In this document: piece after piece, positions 23,086-34,000 of the stretch
Numbering within the stretch: position 1 is the first letter of the stretch
How the letters are laid out: the number at the start of each line of letters is the position of its first letter
NCBI GenBank assembly: GCA_037178975.1
Contig: JASJZH010000002.1
Location: forward strand, 2,294,001 to 2,358,000
DNA from: Oscheius tipulae
Lineage: Eukaryota > Nematoda > Chromadorea > Rhabditida > Rhabditidae
Length of the DNA stretch: 64,000 nucleotides
Direction: 5' to 3'
The notes under the pieces: model-generated
What the model was told of the DNA's origin: nothing
What the model saw: only the letters and a program-made list of their open reading frames with translations
Databases searched by the model: none
Position numbers and translations under genes: made by a program

Positions 23086-24007
23086 AAATAATGAGACAAA
23101 AAAGGGCGGGATAGAGTGAGAAAGCAGAGGAAGAGAGAAATCGAATGGAAGTATCCGAATTGGTAATAACGTCCCGCCAAAATGGGGACAGGGCGATATT
23201 GCAACGCGTGCACGTAAACGAGTAAAAAGAGGACATTTGGGCTGCTGGTTCAACATTGTCCGGTAGCTTGCCAGCAGCTTTCAGGCATGAAAAAGCAAAA
23301 AAAAGAACTGGGTCCAAAATAAATATAGGCAAACTTTCTAACGCGTTGAGTCAATCCACGGCGAAAAATTGATGAGAAACAGATGTGACCGCACGTAAGT
23401 TGCGAGCAAGACGACGTAAAAGCTCCTTCACTTTAACATAAAGGTATCCTTTTTGCATTTAGATATGGGCACGACAAGGAAAACACAAGCAAACATGTGC
23501 ACATGGAGAAACCGTGCAGAGAAACCGAGAAAAGTAGGATCGAACCGGAACGGAAGCGATAAAATTCAGCATTTGAAATAGCCCGCATATCAGTATTGGC
23601 AACAGCGTACTGTAATAATCAAAATCGTGAACGCGCGGATTCAAACACCCTTTTATAAACAAACACACAAGATACACAGGGATCCAATTAGGTTTCTTCC
23701 CAAAAGTGTCTTTTTTACTTGACAAAGTCATGACCAGAATTACCTAAAACCCATCATAATAAGGTTGATAAATAATTACATGAAATAAACACATATTTGT
23801 GGAGCAATAATGATAGCTCAGTTTACTACAGTTTTTATCTTCCCAACCTTTCTGCTGTGCATTTCCGATCAGAAAACAATTCTCCCAGCCAGATAAGATC
23901 ATTGGCATGAAAAAGAGTACAAAAGACAGATGGAACAGACGGTCAGGCGGCTGTTTTCACGCCTAGGTCGACGAGATCTTCCCAGCCGATAAGCTAACTC
24001 TTGTCCA
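23086..24007. other. Intergenic region between divergent genes
   Basis: About 0.9 kb separates zyg-9 (-) from the small secreted-protein gene (+), so both promoters should lie here. A 90-codon minus-strand frame at 23459-23731 shows no motif and was not accepted. Two GATAAG words occur near the plus-strand gene. No TATA box is obvious. Confidence 0.5.
23890..23993 (+). promoter_or_regulatory. Two GATA-factor-like sites upstream of small secreted-protein gene
   Basis: AGATAAGA at 23891 and CGATAAG at 23987-23993 precede the ATG at 24008. In C. elegans, intestinal genes are typically driven by GATA factors at such sites, so gut expression is an inference. GATAAG words are common by chance. Confidence 0.25.
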
Positions 24008-24422
24008 ATGCGTCTCTACTTTCTCTTCTCTCTATTTTTATTGATTCCAGTCATAGACAGCCGCTATAAATACGGTAATTTTGAGAAAGATACAGAAAAT
24101 AACCTGATTTTAGAAGATTTTAGCGAAGAAAACGTCCTAGGACTGGAGGAACTGCTGTCCGGATTGGACGCGGACACCCAGGATGTGGTAAAATGACTGG
24201 CAGTCATATGAAAATCACAAAAATTAGGTCGTGGAGCTTCTAGAGGCTAAGCAAATCCAGAATCTAGCAGACCAGGACCAAATGATGCGTCTAATCATGC
24301 GGAAACAAAATCCTGCCACTTTGGATCGGCTAATCCATCTGTACAAACAGACCAACGCATGTTCTCAGTCATTTTTGGCATTTTTATTTATTCCAATTGT
24401 CATTTGCTTGTTTGCGTTATAG
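24008..24422 (+). CDS. Small secreted protein with hydrophobic C-terminus, unknown
   Basis: Two exons, 24008-24187 and 24228-24422, join in frame through a 40-nt GT-AG intron to give 124 aa. Residues 1-18 are a clear signal peptide (MRLYFLFSLFLLIPVIDS). The mature part is acidic and helical, with LGLEELLSGLDADTQDVV and a segment rich in Q and L. The last 18 residues (FLAFLFIPIVICLFAL) are hydrophobic to the very end with no basic tail, which resembles a GPI-anchor signal. A single C-terminal TM is the alternative. I do not recognise a family. It faces away from zyg-9 and has GATA-like words upstream. Confidence 0.6.
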
Positions 24423-25271
24423 TTAAGCGAGTGAAGAGAAAATTGTTGTAAAAGGGCGAATAGAGAGACGCCGGTTTGATTGGATTAGCGATCGAGTGGG
24501 CAATATTTGTCCAAAATCGGGGCTGATTGAGTCTGAACTGACACTCGAAGGCAGAGACAACATATCGTCAACATCTGTCGAATTCTCGCTTCCTAGCTGA
24601 CAACTACTGTCTTGTCAAATCTTCTTGAATTGCCAACGTCTTGTCAAGTTTTCGCTTCTAGTCAGGTCCCCATCAAGATGTTCACCTGTGCTGCTGTCTC
24701 CGCGTCTACCTCCACCCAGGTTTTACTCTACCTTTCACAGTAGACACGACAGTCTGACATGCGAACACACCCTTCCATTCTTTCTCTTTTGCGAACTTTT
24801 ATTCGGACGTGTGTCTGTAATATGACAGGCAGTCGTGAATCCGCCACAACTGACAGCCTTCGAGAGAAGGTTTCATACTCGGTCTGTCCTGGTTCCGTAG
24901 ATGGGACAGACTGTTAGAGCTCGAATCCAGCGCGAAAATTCTATTGAAAAGATGGACAGTTGGACAGATACAGGCAGAAATTATTTTCTAACGGTCTTTC
25001 GGAGTCGAGCATCGGGAGCTTTCGGAAGAGACGACAGTTCATCTACCAATGGTTTGAGAATAACTGAAGAGGAACTGAACAAGAACTCGTCCCGTGGCTC
25101 ATGATACTGTTGTTTCATAGCTGCAGGCGTAAAGGCCCTGTGTGCTACTCCTGCACTGTGTTTTCGCAGTTTTGGCCTCGCACTCAGTCTGTGTGTGTCT
25201 GTGTTTTAGTTGCAAGTGCTGTGTTGGCGCTCTGTTCTTGTCCCTTGTCCCCTGTGCCTTGTCAATGCACT
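24423..25271. other. Intergenic region, no supported gene
   Basis: About 850 bp lie between the ends of the small secreted-protein gene (+) and the TIL-like gene (-). A 67-codon plus frame at 24901-25104 has no motif, no acceptor before it and no hydrophobic leader. Much of the rest is CT- and GT-rich. Confidence 0.45.
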
Positions 25272-25730
25272 TTAGTAGGGGAGAGATACTTCATTTTGCT
25301 CGTTATTAAGGTATATTGGAATCGTTGAAGTTGGGGCACACCCTATTTCACAAAAATCTTCCGGTTTAACACAATGGGCCTTAGAAACGCATATGCCGCA
25401 TTTATTCAGAAGCTCTCGCGGTCGACAGATACACCGAGGTAAATAGAAACCTTCCTCACATTGCTAAAAAAATTTCGTTCTTTGTGAATGAACGAGCCCA
25501 CAATGGGATTGTACATGATCTCACAGGTCCTCACTTCTACGCAGTTTAGACAGATCACTTGGTACACAAAAAGCTCCCGGTTTGCGTTGATCGGAAGAAT
25601 CTGGCATTTCCTCTGTGGTGGTCGGAGAGGATCCAGAATAGTCGATGGGAGGATTATATCCAGAAAATAGACATTGCAGGCTCTCATCCGAACAAAAAGT
25701 CGTAAAAGGATGGCAGTCTACTGTTCGCAT
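25272..25730 (-). CDS. Cysteine-rich TIL-like secreted protein (partial model)
   Basis: The clearest part is a terminal exon, 25272-25463, that opens right after a TTTTTTTAG acceptor. It encodes 63 aa with eight cysteines (CEEGFYLPRCICRPRELL, then CGIC, AHC, FC and GC) and ends at TAA. The spacing recalls trypsin-inhibitor-like (TIL) domains of nematode secreted inhibitors. An upstream exon at about 25566-25730 in frame with it (donor TGT then GTACC) adds DCHPFTTFC and further cysteines and a Ser/Thr-Pro stretch. I could not find the first exon with a signal peptide, which may lie at 25.75-26.0 kb. Frame choice in the upstream exon is uncertain because a second frame is also open. Confidence 0.4.
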
Positions 25731-26210
25731 TTCGGATTGATGTGTCTACTGTGAAAGGATCGAGAAAGTTCTAAAAATTTGACAAAACAATTTTTGCTCG
25801 TAAAACAATTAACTATGCGACATTCATTTATGATTGGTTAGCTGATTGGGGTTATTGACTGTCATCAAAAACACTACTATCGAATAAAGTTGTGAATCTT
25901 TTGTTTGTAATCTGAATTGAGAACCGCACCGTGTCACTTCTGTATGCCTAACAATCACCACCTCGCACTACAGGTTTTATCGCAATCACAGTCTCCTTCA
26001 ATGCCCTGAACCGCCAGTGAGTACAAAGAACAAGGGACAGTAGTAACGAAAAAGAGGATTCGCTGCCTCTTTAAAAAGACCTACAACGAGCCAGTGCTTA
26101 GCTATTTTTTGCTAGACGAAAATACGTCACTTGTGCTCCTCTCCCTGAAGAAAGTCACCTGGCCCCGAGATCGATGTTGATTGATGACCCTCGGGAGTCC
26201 AATCCGTCCC

Positions 26211-29200
26211 ATGCTTCTTCTCTTTTTAACTCATTCAATCGTCTCTATTGTGCTTTCTTGCGAAGTTCAAGTCCCAATCCTTGACCTACAGCCCCACCAG
26301 GTCGGTATCTTCCTTTTACTGAACAATTACAGAGTTTAGTATGAGGGATCATGGTTTGTTGTTGCCCGAAAGACCTCGGCCAGCCGGAGCTTTCTCCCGC
26401 CAAATGTGACATCTTCTTTGATCCGACTCAGTATAGATGGAGACCACCTGAATATGACCGAGTACCACTCGGTCGACCTCCAGTGTCGACCACCCTTGTT
26501 CGGAGTATGGAAGAAGACCGAGCAGGGCTATTTAATGGAGCTTCGGACAGAAAACGGGCTCTTTTTCAGCAGTTAGTTGTATGAGAGACAGAGAAACAGA
26601 GACAGGAAGATAGATAGACAGAGGCACACCAACTTTAGTGCCAATGAGAGCCATCTACCATGGCTACAGTGGAGAGCAGAACGAGGAAATGAACCTGGTG
26701 GTCTACGGATGCCAGCAACCGGATGCTAAAGGAAACTGTCAATTGGGAGAGGAGCTCGTCATGATCATGAGCAACTCTCGCCATCCACAGACTCAAGAAC
26801 TGTTCAAGTCGGCCAAGCTGATCGAGGACTCAGCCTGTGTCGACATTCTCCAGTTCAAAATTCTGGAAACCTATAGTAAGTCACTCTCTGTCACTACCAC
26901 TCTCCATTTTCAGCTGCCTGCGGAGATGAGATAGTTGACGAGGACCAGAAGCTAGTCCATGCCTCGATTGACGAAAACAACGAGTTTGTCGACGTCGAGT
27001 GCAAAGTGGCTAACTTTGCCTTCAAGGAGAACAATGCATCCATATTCTTCGAAGACCTCCGCGTCCTGACGGTCATTGCCTACATTGACCCTCTACTCTC
27101 AGCTGAACAGATAGCCCATATCTCCTGTTCTTACGGTTCACCGACCCATGCTAAGTGCCAATGGCTTCGTCGGAACACCTGTTTTGACACGAATTTGACG
27201 CAGACTCTTGTGGATGGAAAGCTGTCAGCTAGATCTAATTTCAGTCGTCTGAATGGTTCCATGGCTGAGATGGATTGTCAGTTGGGAGATACCCAGAGAC
27301 TAAAAAGGGTGTTCAGGGTCTGGCCAAATTATTTGGGAGAACGGTGATGAGTACATTTCGATGCGATGCGCTCTGGTCGATGAGGATGGAGGCTGTGATG
27401 ATTACAGTGGGTGACAGTGACATTGACAGTACATCGCTCAGGAATCTACGTCTGGTCCGACGAGGATCACATGGACCAGCCCACAATTCACGAGATTCAA
27501 CGACAGCTACAGGCTCTCTGTGTCGACCCCACTGATTTGGTCTACCTCAACACTTTTCATGAATGCCTGGAGAAGCCAGCGGAGGACGTCTTCCCCGGAA
27601 TGTGTACTGGACAACAGGGCTGGATTCCCATCTCTCCGGCAATTTTCCAAGGCGTCTGGTTCGTTCGCTCTCGCCAGAATTGACAGATTTTTCAGGTATT
27701 TCGCTGCTGATCTCAACGCAGAACCCAAGATCTTTCTCCAGTCAGCTGTCATCACATTGACTCCCAATGAGACAGAGTAAGTGCCCTCTCTGTCTCAGTA
27801 TAGTATTGTTCAGCCCCTGGAACCTACACTTGAAGTACTACGCTCAGAAAGAGTCTAACAGTGAATGTGTTGGTCCAGGAACGGGAGTCGCTCGACTGTC
27901 CAATGACAGTACTCTCAATGTAACGATCGAATACAGCTACACTTTGGTTCCGAACCACCGGAATACGCTGAGCTGTGAGTTCTGTCTCTCCGTCTCTGTC
28001 ACCTACCGAACAATTTCCAGTCAAGTACCAAGTCCTCTACGCGGACAACCAACGAGCTGTTCTCTACTGGTGTTACAAGAAGGCCTCAAACGGAACCTGT
28101 ATTCAGCACGATGTCAGTGTCATGCTCCGCAGTCGTCATTTCCAGCATCACGACTTGACCATGATCATGCCAGCCCTCGAGAAGGTTTGCATCGAGAAGG
28201 ACAGCCTGCGCTGGTTCGATCTCCACTCCCAATGCGGCGCGGAAATCTTCTCCACCTCAAAACTCCGTCGCGATCTCGTGACTCTCAGTCACGTTGACGT
28301 CCTTCATATCCTGACAGATGTCCAGGAGCCGCGTTGCCTGATTCATCAGCAACGAGGGGTCAAGGCTGATTTCTTTGCGATGGAAAAGGCAGGACCGTGG
28401 TTCCTTGTCTCGAGATACGATGAAATGGCTCTGGATACCTATGCCATGGTTGGGCGGATCTTTGCCGCTTCGAATACCACAGCTGTTTTGAGACTCTTCC
28501 AATCAGCAGCCCTACCCGGAGAGCCTCTTGACTGCTATACTCGCGTCTTCACAATGAGGGAGATTGAGAACGGAACCGATTTCCATTACGAGCTCCACTA
28601 TGAGGCCAGTACTGGCAACTCTACGACCATGGTCTTCCGCTTCCTGTTCTTCAATCGCCACGTGGGAGTAGCCTACTCGTGTCTAGCTTACAAGGAGGAC
28701 GGAAGCTGTGATGAGAAGGCCATCTATGTCATCTCGAGGCACGAGAGCATCGATCATTCTGAGCTATCTGTGCTGGAAACTGTGGCCAAGAGTGTCTGCA
28801 TCGAGCCAAGCTTCCTATATCATACGGGAACTCACGGTATGAGAATGAGAGATAGAGATGGTTTTCAGATGACTGCGTCTACGACTACTCGACTCTTAAG
28901 CCACCGGCTTGCAGCAATGTCGAGGAAGTAAATTCTGTTGCTGAATGGACCAGTCATAGTGAGAAGGAGCTTAAGGTAGTCATTCCTTGGACCCAAAAGA
29001 CTCTCTATTTCAGGCTCTCTACGGCTTCGTCGAATACCGCTCCGTCGCCTCATCCAAACTCTTCCCTAATCCCTTCGTTCTTCAGTTTAATGGTCACAAC
29101 TTTTATAGGACAATGGAAGGAAATGGTAGCTGTGACAAGGAGGCAATAGATGTCTCGTTCTCGGCCAGGAACCGTCTATTGGCAAAACTCAGTACTGGAG

Positions 29201-29939
29201 AGGTGGCTCTACTTCATCCGGCAGCATATCCTACGGTTGCAGATGTTTTGATCAAGGTGAACGAGAGTGACAGTGACAGTGACAGTGACTGTCAGAGTTG
29301 ATCAGTCAATCCTAGGAAGCCCAGTTGACCGGCCAAATTCCCTGTCTCAACGTTGTCACTTCCCCTGAGAACTCTACTTGTCCAACCTTCAAAAAGCCCT
29401 CATGTCTGGCTCCCGGACCCCTGAAAGTGGCTGAAGAACTCCACGGAGAATGGCTTCTCTACGCTGCTGACCCGACCTATGTCATGAATCAACGCTGTGA
29501 AGTCAGTCAACTAGAGGACACGGAAAAGCATCTGTTCATCTGTACTTCTGAGAGGTGAGTGACAGTTTGAAAAACAATTTAAAAAATGGATTTAGTTGGT
29601 TCGGAGAATGCGAGCGCGAGCTCAAGTACTCGATGGAAATCGACGCCTGGGGTGGCTTCAAGATCCAGGATCTGGGCTCCCCGCTTCGATTCCCCTCGGA
29701 GCTGTTCTCCACAGGCAATATTTCTGTCAGTTACTTGATTTTTCACTCTGATCCACTTACAGGTAACGAATGAGAGAATGATAATGCTCCGTGACGGTGA
29801 TCTGGTCGGAAGGCGGTATAGTCTCTGGGTGAGGAAGGATGTGCAGTTCGAGGGAGAGCTCAGGGCTGAGGTTGAAAAGTACTGCATTTGGCCAAGAGAC
29901 TCTCAAATCAAGACGAGAGATAATGTCTGTTCAGTGTGA
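26211..29939 (+). CDS. Secreted multi-domain lipocalin-like protein
   Basis: Thirteen exons: 26211-26300, 26340-26571, 26639-26875, 26914-27276, 27317-27406, 27442-27776, 27814-27974, 28021-28836, 28869-28975, 29014-29256, 29316-29554, 29596-29725 and 29763-29939, about 1072 aa. Residues 1-17 form a signal peptide. The lipocalin GxW hallmark recurs as YEGSWFVVARK (about residue 33), FQGVWFVRSRQ (about 407), AGPWFLVSRYD (about 627) and LHGEWLLYAAD (about 934). The second lipocalin signature, an aromatic-Cys strand then G-x-C then a hydrophobic strand ending SR, recurs as LVVYGC, YISMRC, AVLYWC and VAYSC. At least four modules are supported and perhaps six. Lipocalins carry small hydrophobic ligands; the ligand here is unknown. 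Exon 6 has one extra base near 27681 (frame breaks after FVRSRQN), so this is either an assembly error or a lesion. Introns are only 32-67 nt. Confidence 0.72.
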
Positions 29940-29944
29940 ATAAA
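29939..29944 (+). terminator. Poly(A) signal overlapping the lipocalin-gene stop codon
   Basis: AATAAA begins with the last base of the TGA stop. A 3' UTR of only about 10-20 nt would follow. This supports the 3' end of the lipocalin model. Confidence 0.6.
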
Positions 29945-31079
29945 AAAGTCTTACGGTACTTGTGTCTATCTGTGAAATGACTAGTCCAATCAAAACGTTA
30001 GCCGGTCCCCGACCACAGTAGATACTTGAAGTTCAAAAAAGTATGCTGAACTGTTGACGTATTCTGTAGATGGTGAGGAATCACAATAGACGGCCGAGCA
30101 TTCAAAAAAATCGAGCTGTGACTGACTACTGGACAATACAGAGACTCATAGTATAGAAAGATCAAGAACATTAAAGGGACGGTCCGTTGTTCAGACATGT
30201 TTACCAAGGATCACGGAGAGTCAAATACAAAATGAGTACAGTACTGAACTGTATCTCTTCACTGAACCGTTCTCACTAGTCAGAACAGAGAGTCACGGAT
30301 GACAGAGAGAGTGAGGCCCAGAGCAATGAATATGTTGAGGAGCTGCTCTGGGCTCATAACGACATTTGTCACAGAGTCAAGTACAGCAAAGGAAGAATAC
30401 TGAAAACTGAACTTTCCCAGACGTGTTCTCTGTGTGTCACGAATAGAGTCATAGAATACAGTACTCGTGCGACCTCTCTTGATTCGTGACTCTCTCTCCT
30501 GAACCTGTGTCACCAGTGAGTACATAGGGTAACAGAGTCGCGTACTGTGTGAGTACAGGTCGGTCTAGAATCTTGTTTTGAACTATAGAGTGACAGTACA
30601 GAGAGAGTCAAGTACAGTAGTCGGAAGGTAAGAGACTGTCACTCCCATGACGTTTCCTTTCGCGGGAAGCAAATTCGAGTTTTCCCTCCAAAAACAAACA
30701 CTTTTTTAAGTCAATATATTTAATAACAAAAATTTTGCACTTGAAACATAAAGCGATAGTATAAAGCTCGGGAAACATTGGGAAATTATTAGGAACCGTT
30801 TTCAGTAACGAGGAGGTATGGGATCGCGAGTGGAACCGTAAGAGAAGTGAGATTTTCCTTTGGGAAGGTAATGAGTCAAGTCCAGTGGACGAAACTCGAC
30901 AGTCTATTAGATGTACTCTATGAGAGAGAGAGAGTCAGGAGTCACTAGGTCCAGTCGACCTTCTGGAAGGTATTGCATAGTACAGGACTAGCTGGCCGAT
31001 CTTCTGGAAGCAGGGAACAGTGCAAGACTAGCACTGGATGGAGAGAGTACAGGACCAGTTCAGTAGACAGTCGCGAGTC
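29945..31079. other. Intergenic region between convergent lipocalin and P450 genes
   Basis: About 1.1 kb without a supported gene. It is rich in GAGTACAG and CAGTACTGAAC words and contains copy 1 of the 150-bp direct repeat. The minus frame at 30280-30525 overlaps that repeat and has no motif. Confidence 0.5.
30484..30640 (+). repeat. 150-bp direct repeat, copy 1 (partner 33822-33978)
   Basis: Nearly the same sequence occurs at 33822-33978 in the same orientation, with roughly one difference per 15 bases. It shares GGTCGGTCTAGAATCTTG and GAGTCAAGTACAGTAG. It has no coding frame and no terminal inverted repeats that I can see. Confidence 0.8.
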
Positions 31080-34000
31080 CTAATAGCAGTCCCGGACTCT
31101 GACATTGACCTGGAAGTTCTGCGGCACGTTCGTCATTCCCTCGCTTCTTTTGAGAGACGGCAGAGGGATTCCTTCTGGAACAGCCAGAGTTAGTTCAGTC
31201 CCTGTCTCTTGACTCACCAATTGGAAGGAATTCATACTTCTGAAGCAGTGTGGTGAAGATGAGGAACAGTTCGTAGCGGGCCAGGTTCTCTCCTAGACAT
31301 GTCCTCTTTCCCATTCCGAAGGGATTCAGCTCAGGACTCTTCTTGAACATGCCTTCGGAATCCAAGAATCGTTCAGGATCGAATGTTTCAGGCTTGGAGA
31401 AGTACTTGGGGTCGAATTGGACTGTCCCGTATTGAGGGAGGACGGTGGTGCCCTTAGGCAGCTGGAAGCCGGCCACGGAGACGTCTTCGACTGTTCTGAA
31501 CCCATACCAGTTAGACATGTGATTTGGGTATATCTTACCTGTGAGGGATGGCCCATGGAAGAACGTTAGCAACTCTCAGGAGCTCGTTGATTGTGGCCTC
31601 GACGAAGGGCAGCTTCTTACGCATTCCGTAGCTCGGAGTCTCGGATCCGAACACTTTGATAACTTCTTCACGACAGCGCTTCTGGATTTCGGGGTAGTAG
31701 AGCATGTAGATGATAGCCCAACGGATCGTGGTGACTGTGGTTTCCATGCCGCCGGTCCAGAGGTCGCCAGAGGCGAGAGCGAGGGTAAAATGACTGAAAA
31801 GGAGGGGTAAGTTAGGAGTCAAGAAGACAGACAGAAAAAGAGACAGAAAGACAAAGAGACAGAGGGTCAGGAAGACAGAGAGACAGAGGGAGAGAGAGAG
31901 AGTTACTCACTTGAAGTGCGGGTTGTTCTTCTGTGCTCCAGTCATCTCCCTCAAGTAGGCTTCCATGAAATCTCTGGGCTCCCCGTCCATGCTCAGATTC
32001 TCTGCATGTTCGTGAATTGCTTGTAGGAAGTATCTCTGCAGACTAAACCCGTTAGCCTTGTATCTTCTCAGAGCAGGGAGAGGAAGCCAGGCTAGCCAGG
32101 GGTAAGCATTGACCATCTGGATGGTCTTGGAGGCGACGTCGGCCAGAACCTTGTCAATGAGTCCCTTGAACTTTTTGATCTTCCTCTCGGTAATGGCTGG
32201 GTCTTCCAGATCGTAGGCCTTGCCCATCACAAAGTCCTGGATGATGTGAGCCACGCACAGGGAGATCGGCTCCTCCATGTCGATTGGGGCTTCCTTGGCT
32301 CCTCCAAACTTGCTGTCGATTCTCTTGAGCATGCCATCGATATGGGTCTTGATCTTTTCCTCCATCTGCATACGGCCGAGGCCCATACTTCTGAAATTGG
32401 GTAGTTAGTTACTGTCTCTCTGTCTTTAAGTATCTCGATCTCTCTGTCTCCCTGTATCTCCCCTTACCTGAAGATCTTATGGGCGAACTCTCTGATCTCG
32501 GCCCATCTCTCTCCCTCGCAGAGAATGATTCCATCCCCATGATCCTGGTTCTTCGTGAACATGGACCAGATGTAGCCTTGAGTCCTGCCAGCAAAGCTCG
32601 GTCCCTTCTTGACCAGAGCCTCCTTCAGTACCTCGTGATTGGCAAGCACAACCATGGGTCTATTGGGCATCCAGACAGTAAAGATCGGTCCGTATTTGGC
32701 ATGGAGACCGGCAAAGGTCTTGGCCGGGTTGCGAAGGTCCATCTGCAAGTTTGAAAGTGTTGAACTCTGGCCGAAAAAGATGTCGCTAACAAGCTGCGAA
32801 ACCTGTTCTCTCGTCACTTTCCCTAGCTTGTCCTTTGACTCTTATACCCCTTTTCTTGTCTCATGTAGGCCTGTTTTCTTAAGTCTGCCAAAAATTGTCA
32901 CTGTTCACAGCGCGGAATGTTGCCAAGAGAAAGCTGGTCGGCAGACGAACAATTCTCAGACAGTTCGGTCCAGACATCGATTTTCAGTCACTTCCAATTT
33001 TTTTCTCTTGTGGCGCGAACGCTAACCTGCCTTTTACCTAATATTAGTTACTCCCAAAAGACAAAAGTTATGAGTCAGGATTAGAACCCCTGACTTCTTG
33101 AATACGAGACGAGACTACTAGGCTATGAGATGCAAAGTGCGCAGGTTGAATCTTAACCCTTGTAAATCCTTTGGCGCGTTTTCAAAGCTGTCTGGTTATA
33201 ACTCACCGACAAAGCGTTGCCAAAGAAAGGGAGAGGAAGAGGCCCTGGCGGGAGATTCCTTCTTCTCCAGTAAAGTTGATGAATTAGCCAGGCTGCTGTG
33301 CCAGTAATGACAACACTAAGCCAAAGGGAACGTGTCCATCTGGAAATATACTTCAGTGACTGTCTCGAAACCTAAATTACCTCAAAGAGATGAAAAAAAC
33401 ACAGGCAAGAATAGTGCCGACGGCTTTCCGTGCTGATTCCTCTTGGGAACTGTCAGTTTCTTCGTGTTTGCTGTAGGTCATGTCTGTAAGAAAAGAAGTA
33501 AAATGACCGTCTTCTAAAGCAAGAGGGGACAAATTTCAAAACTTCAAAAGTACTTTAAGACATACACATGCCGGGGGAAATGTTACTGAATCAGCGCACT
33601 TTTCGAGACAATAGACTGCTATGTCTTACTAGGAAAAAACTGCTTGTGAGAAGGATAGTGTGGGGAGAAGTGTTTCACGAACATGAGCATCTTCTGTACT
33701 ATGCTATCACGTGCTCGAGTCGCAGAGCACAGAGACAGTAACTGCACGGCACTGTTATTACTGAACAGCTCGGTCATGATACAGCGAGTGTCACATACAG
33801 ACAGAGTACAGTACTGAACCGTGACTCTCTCTCCTGAACCTGTCTCACCAGTGAGTACAGAGGGTAACAGAATCGCGTACAGTGTGAGTACAGGTCGGTC
33901 TAGAATCTTGTTTTGAACCATAGAGTGACAGTACAGAAAGAGTCAAGTACAGTAGTCAGAAAGTAAGAGACTTTCATTCTGTCTGGTAGTCTGTTTCTGT

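Noticed and set aside
23459-23731. 90-codon minus frame upstream of zyg-9
   Set aside because: It is Cys- and Phe-rich by composition only. It has no acceptor, no TOG similarity and no continuation into exon 1.
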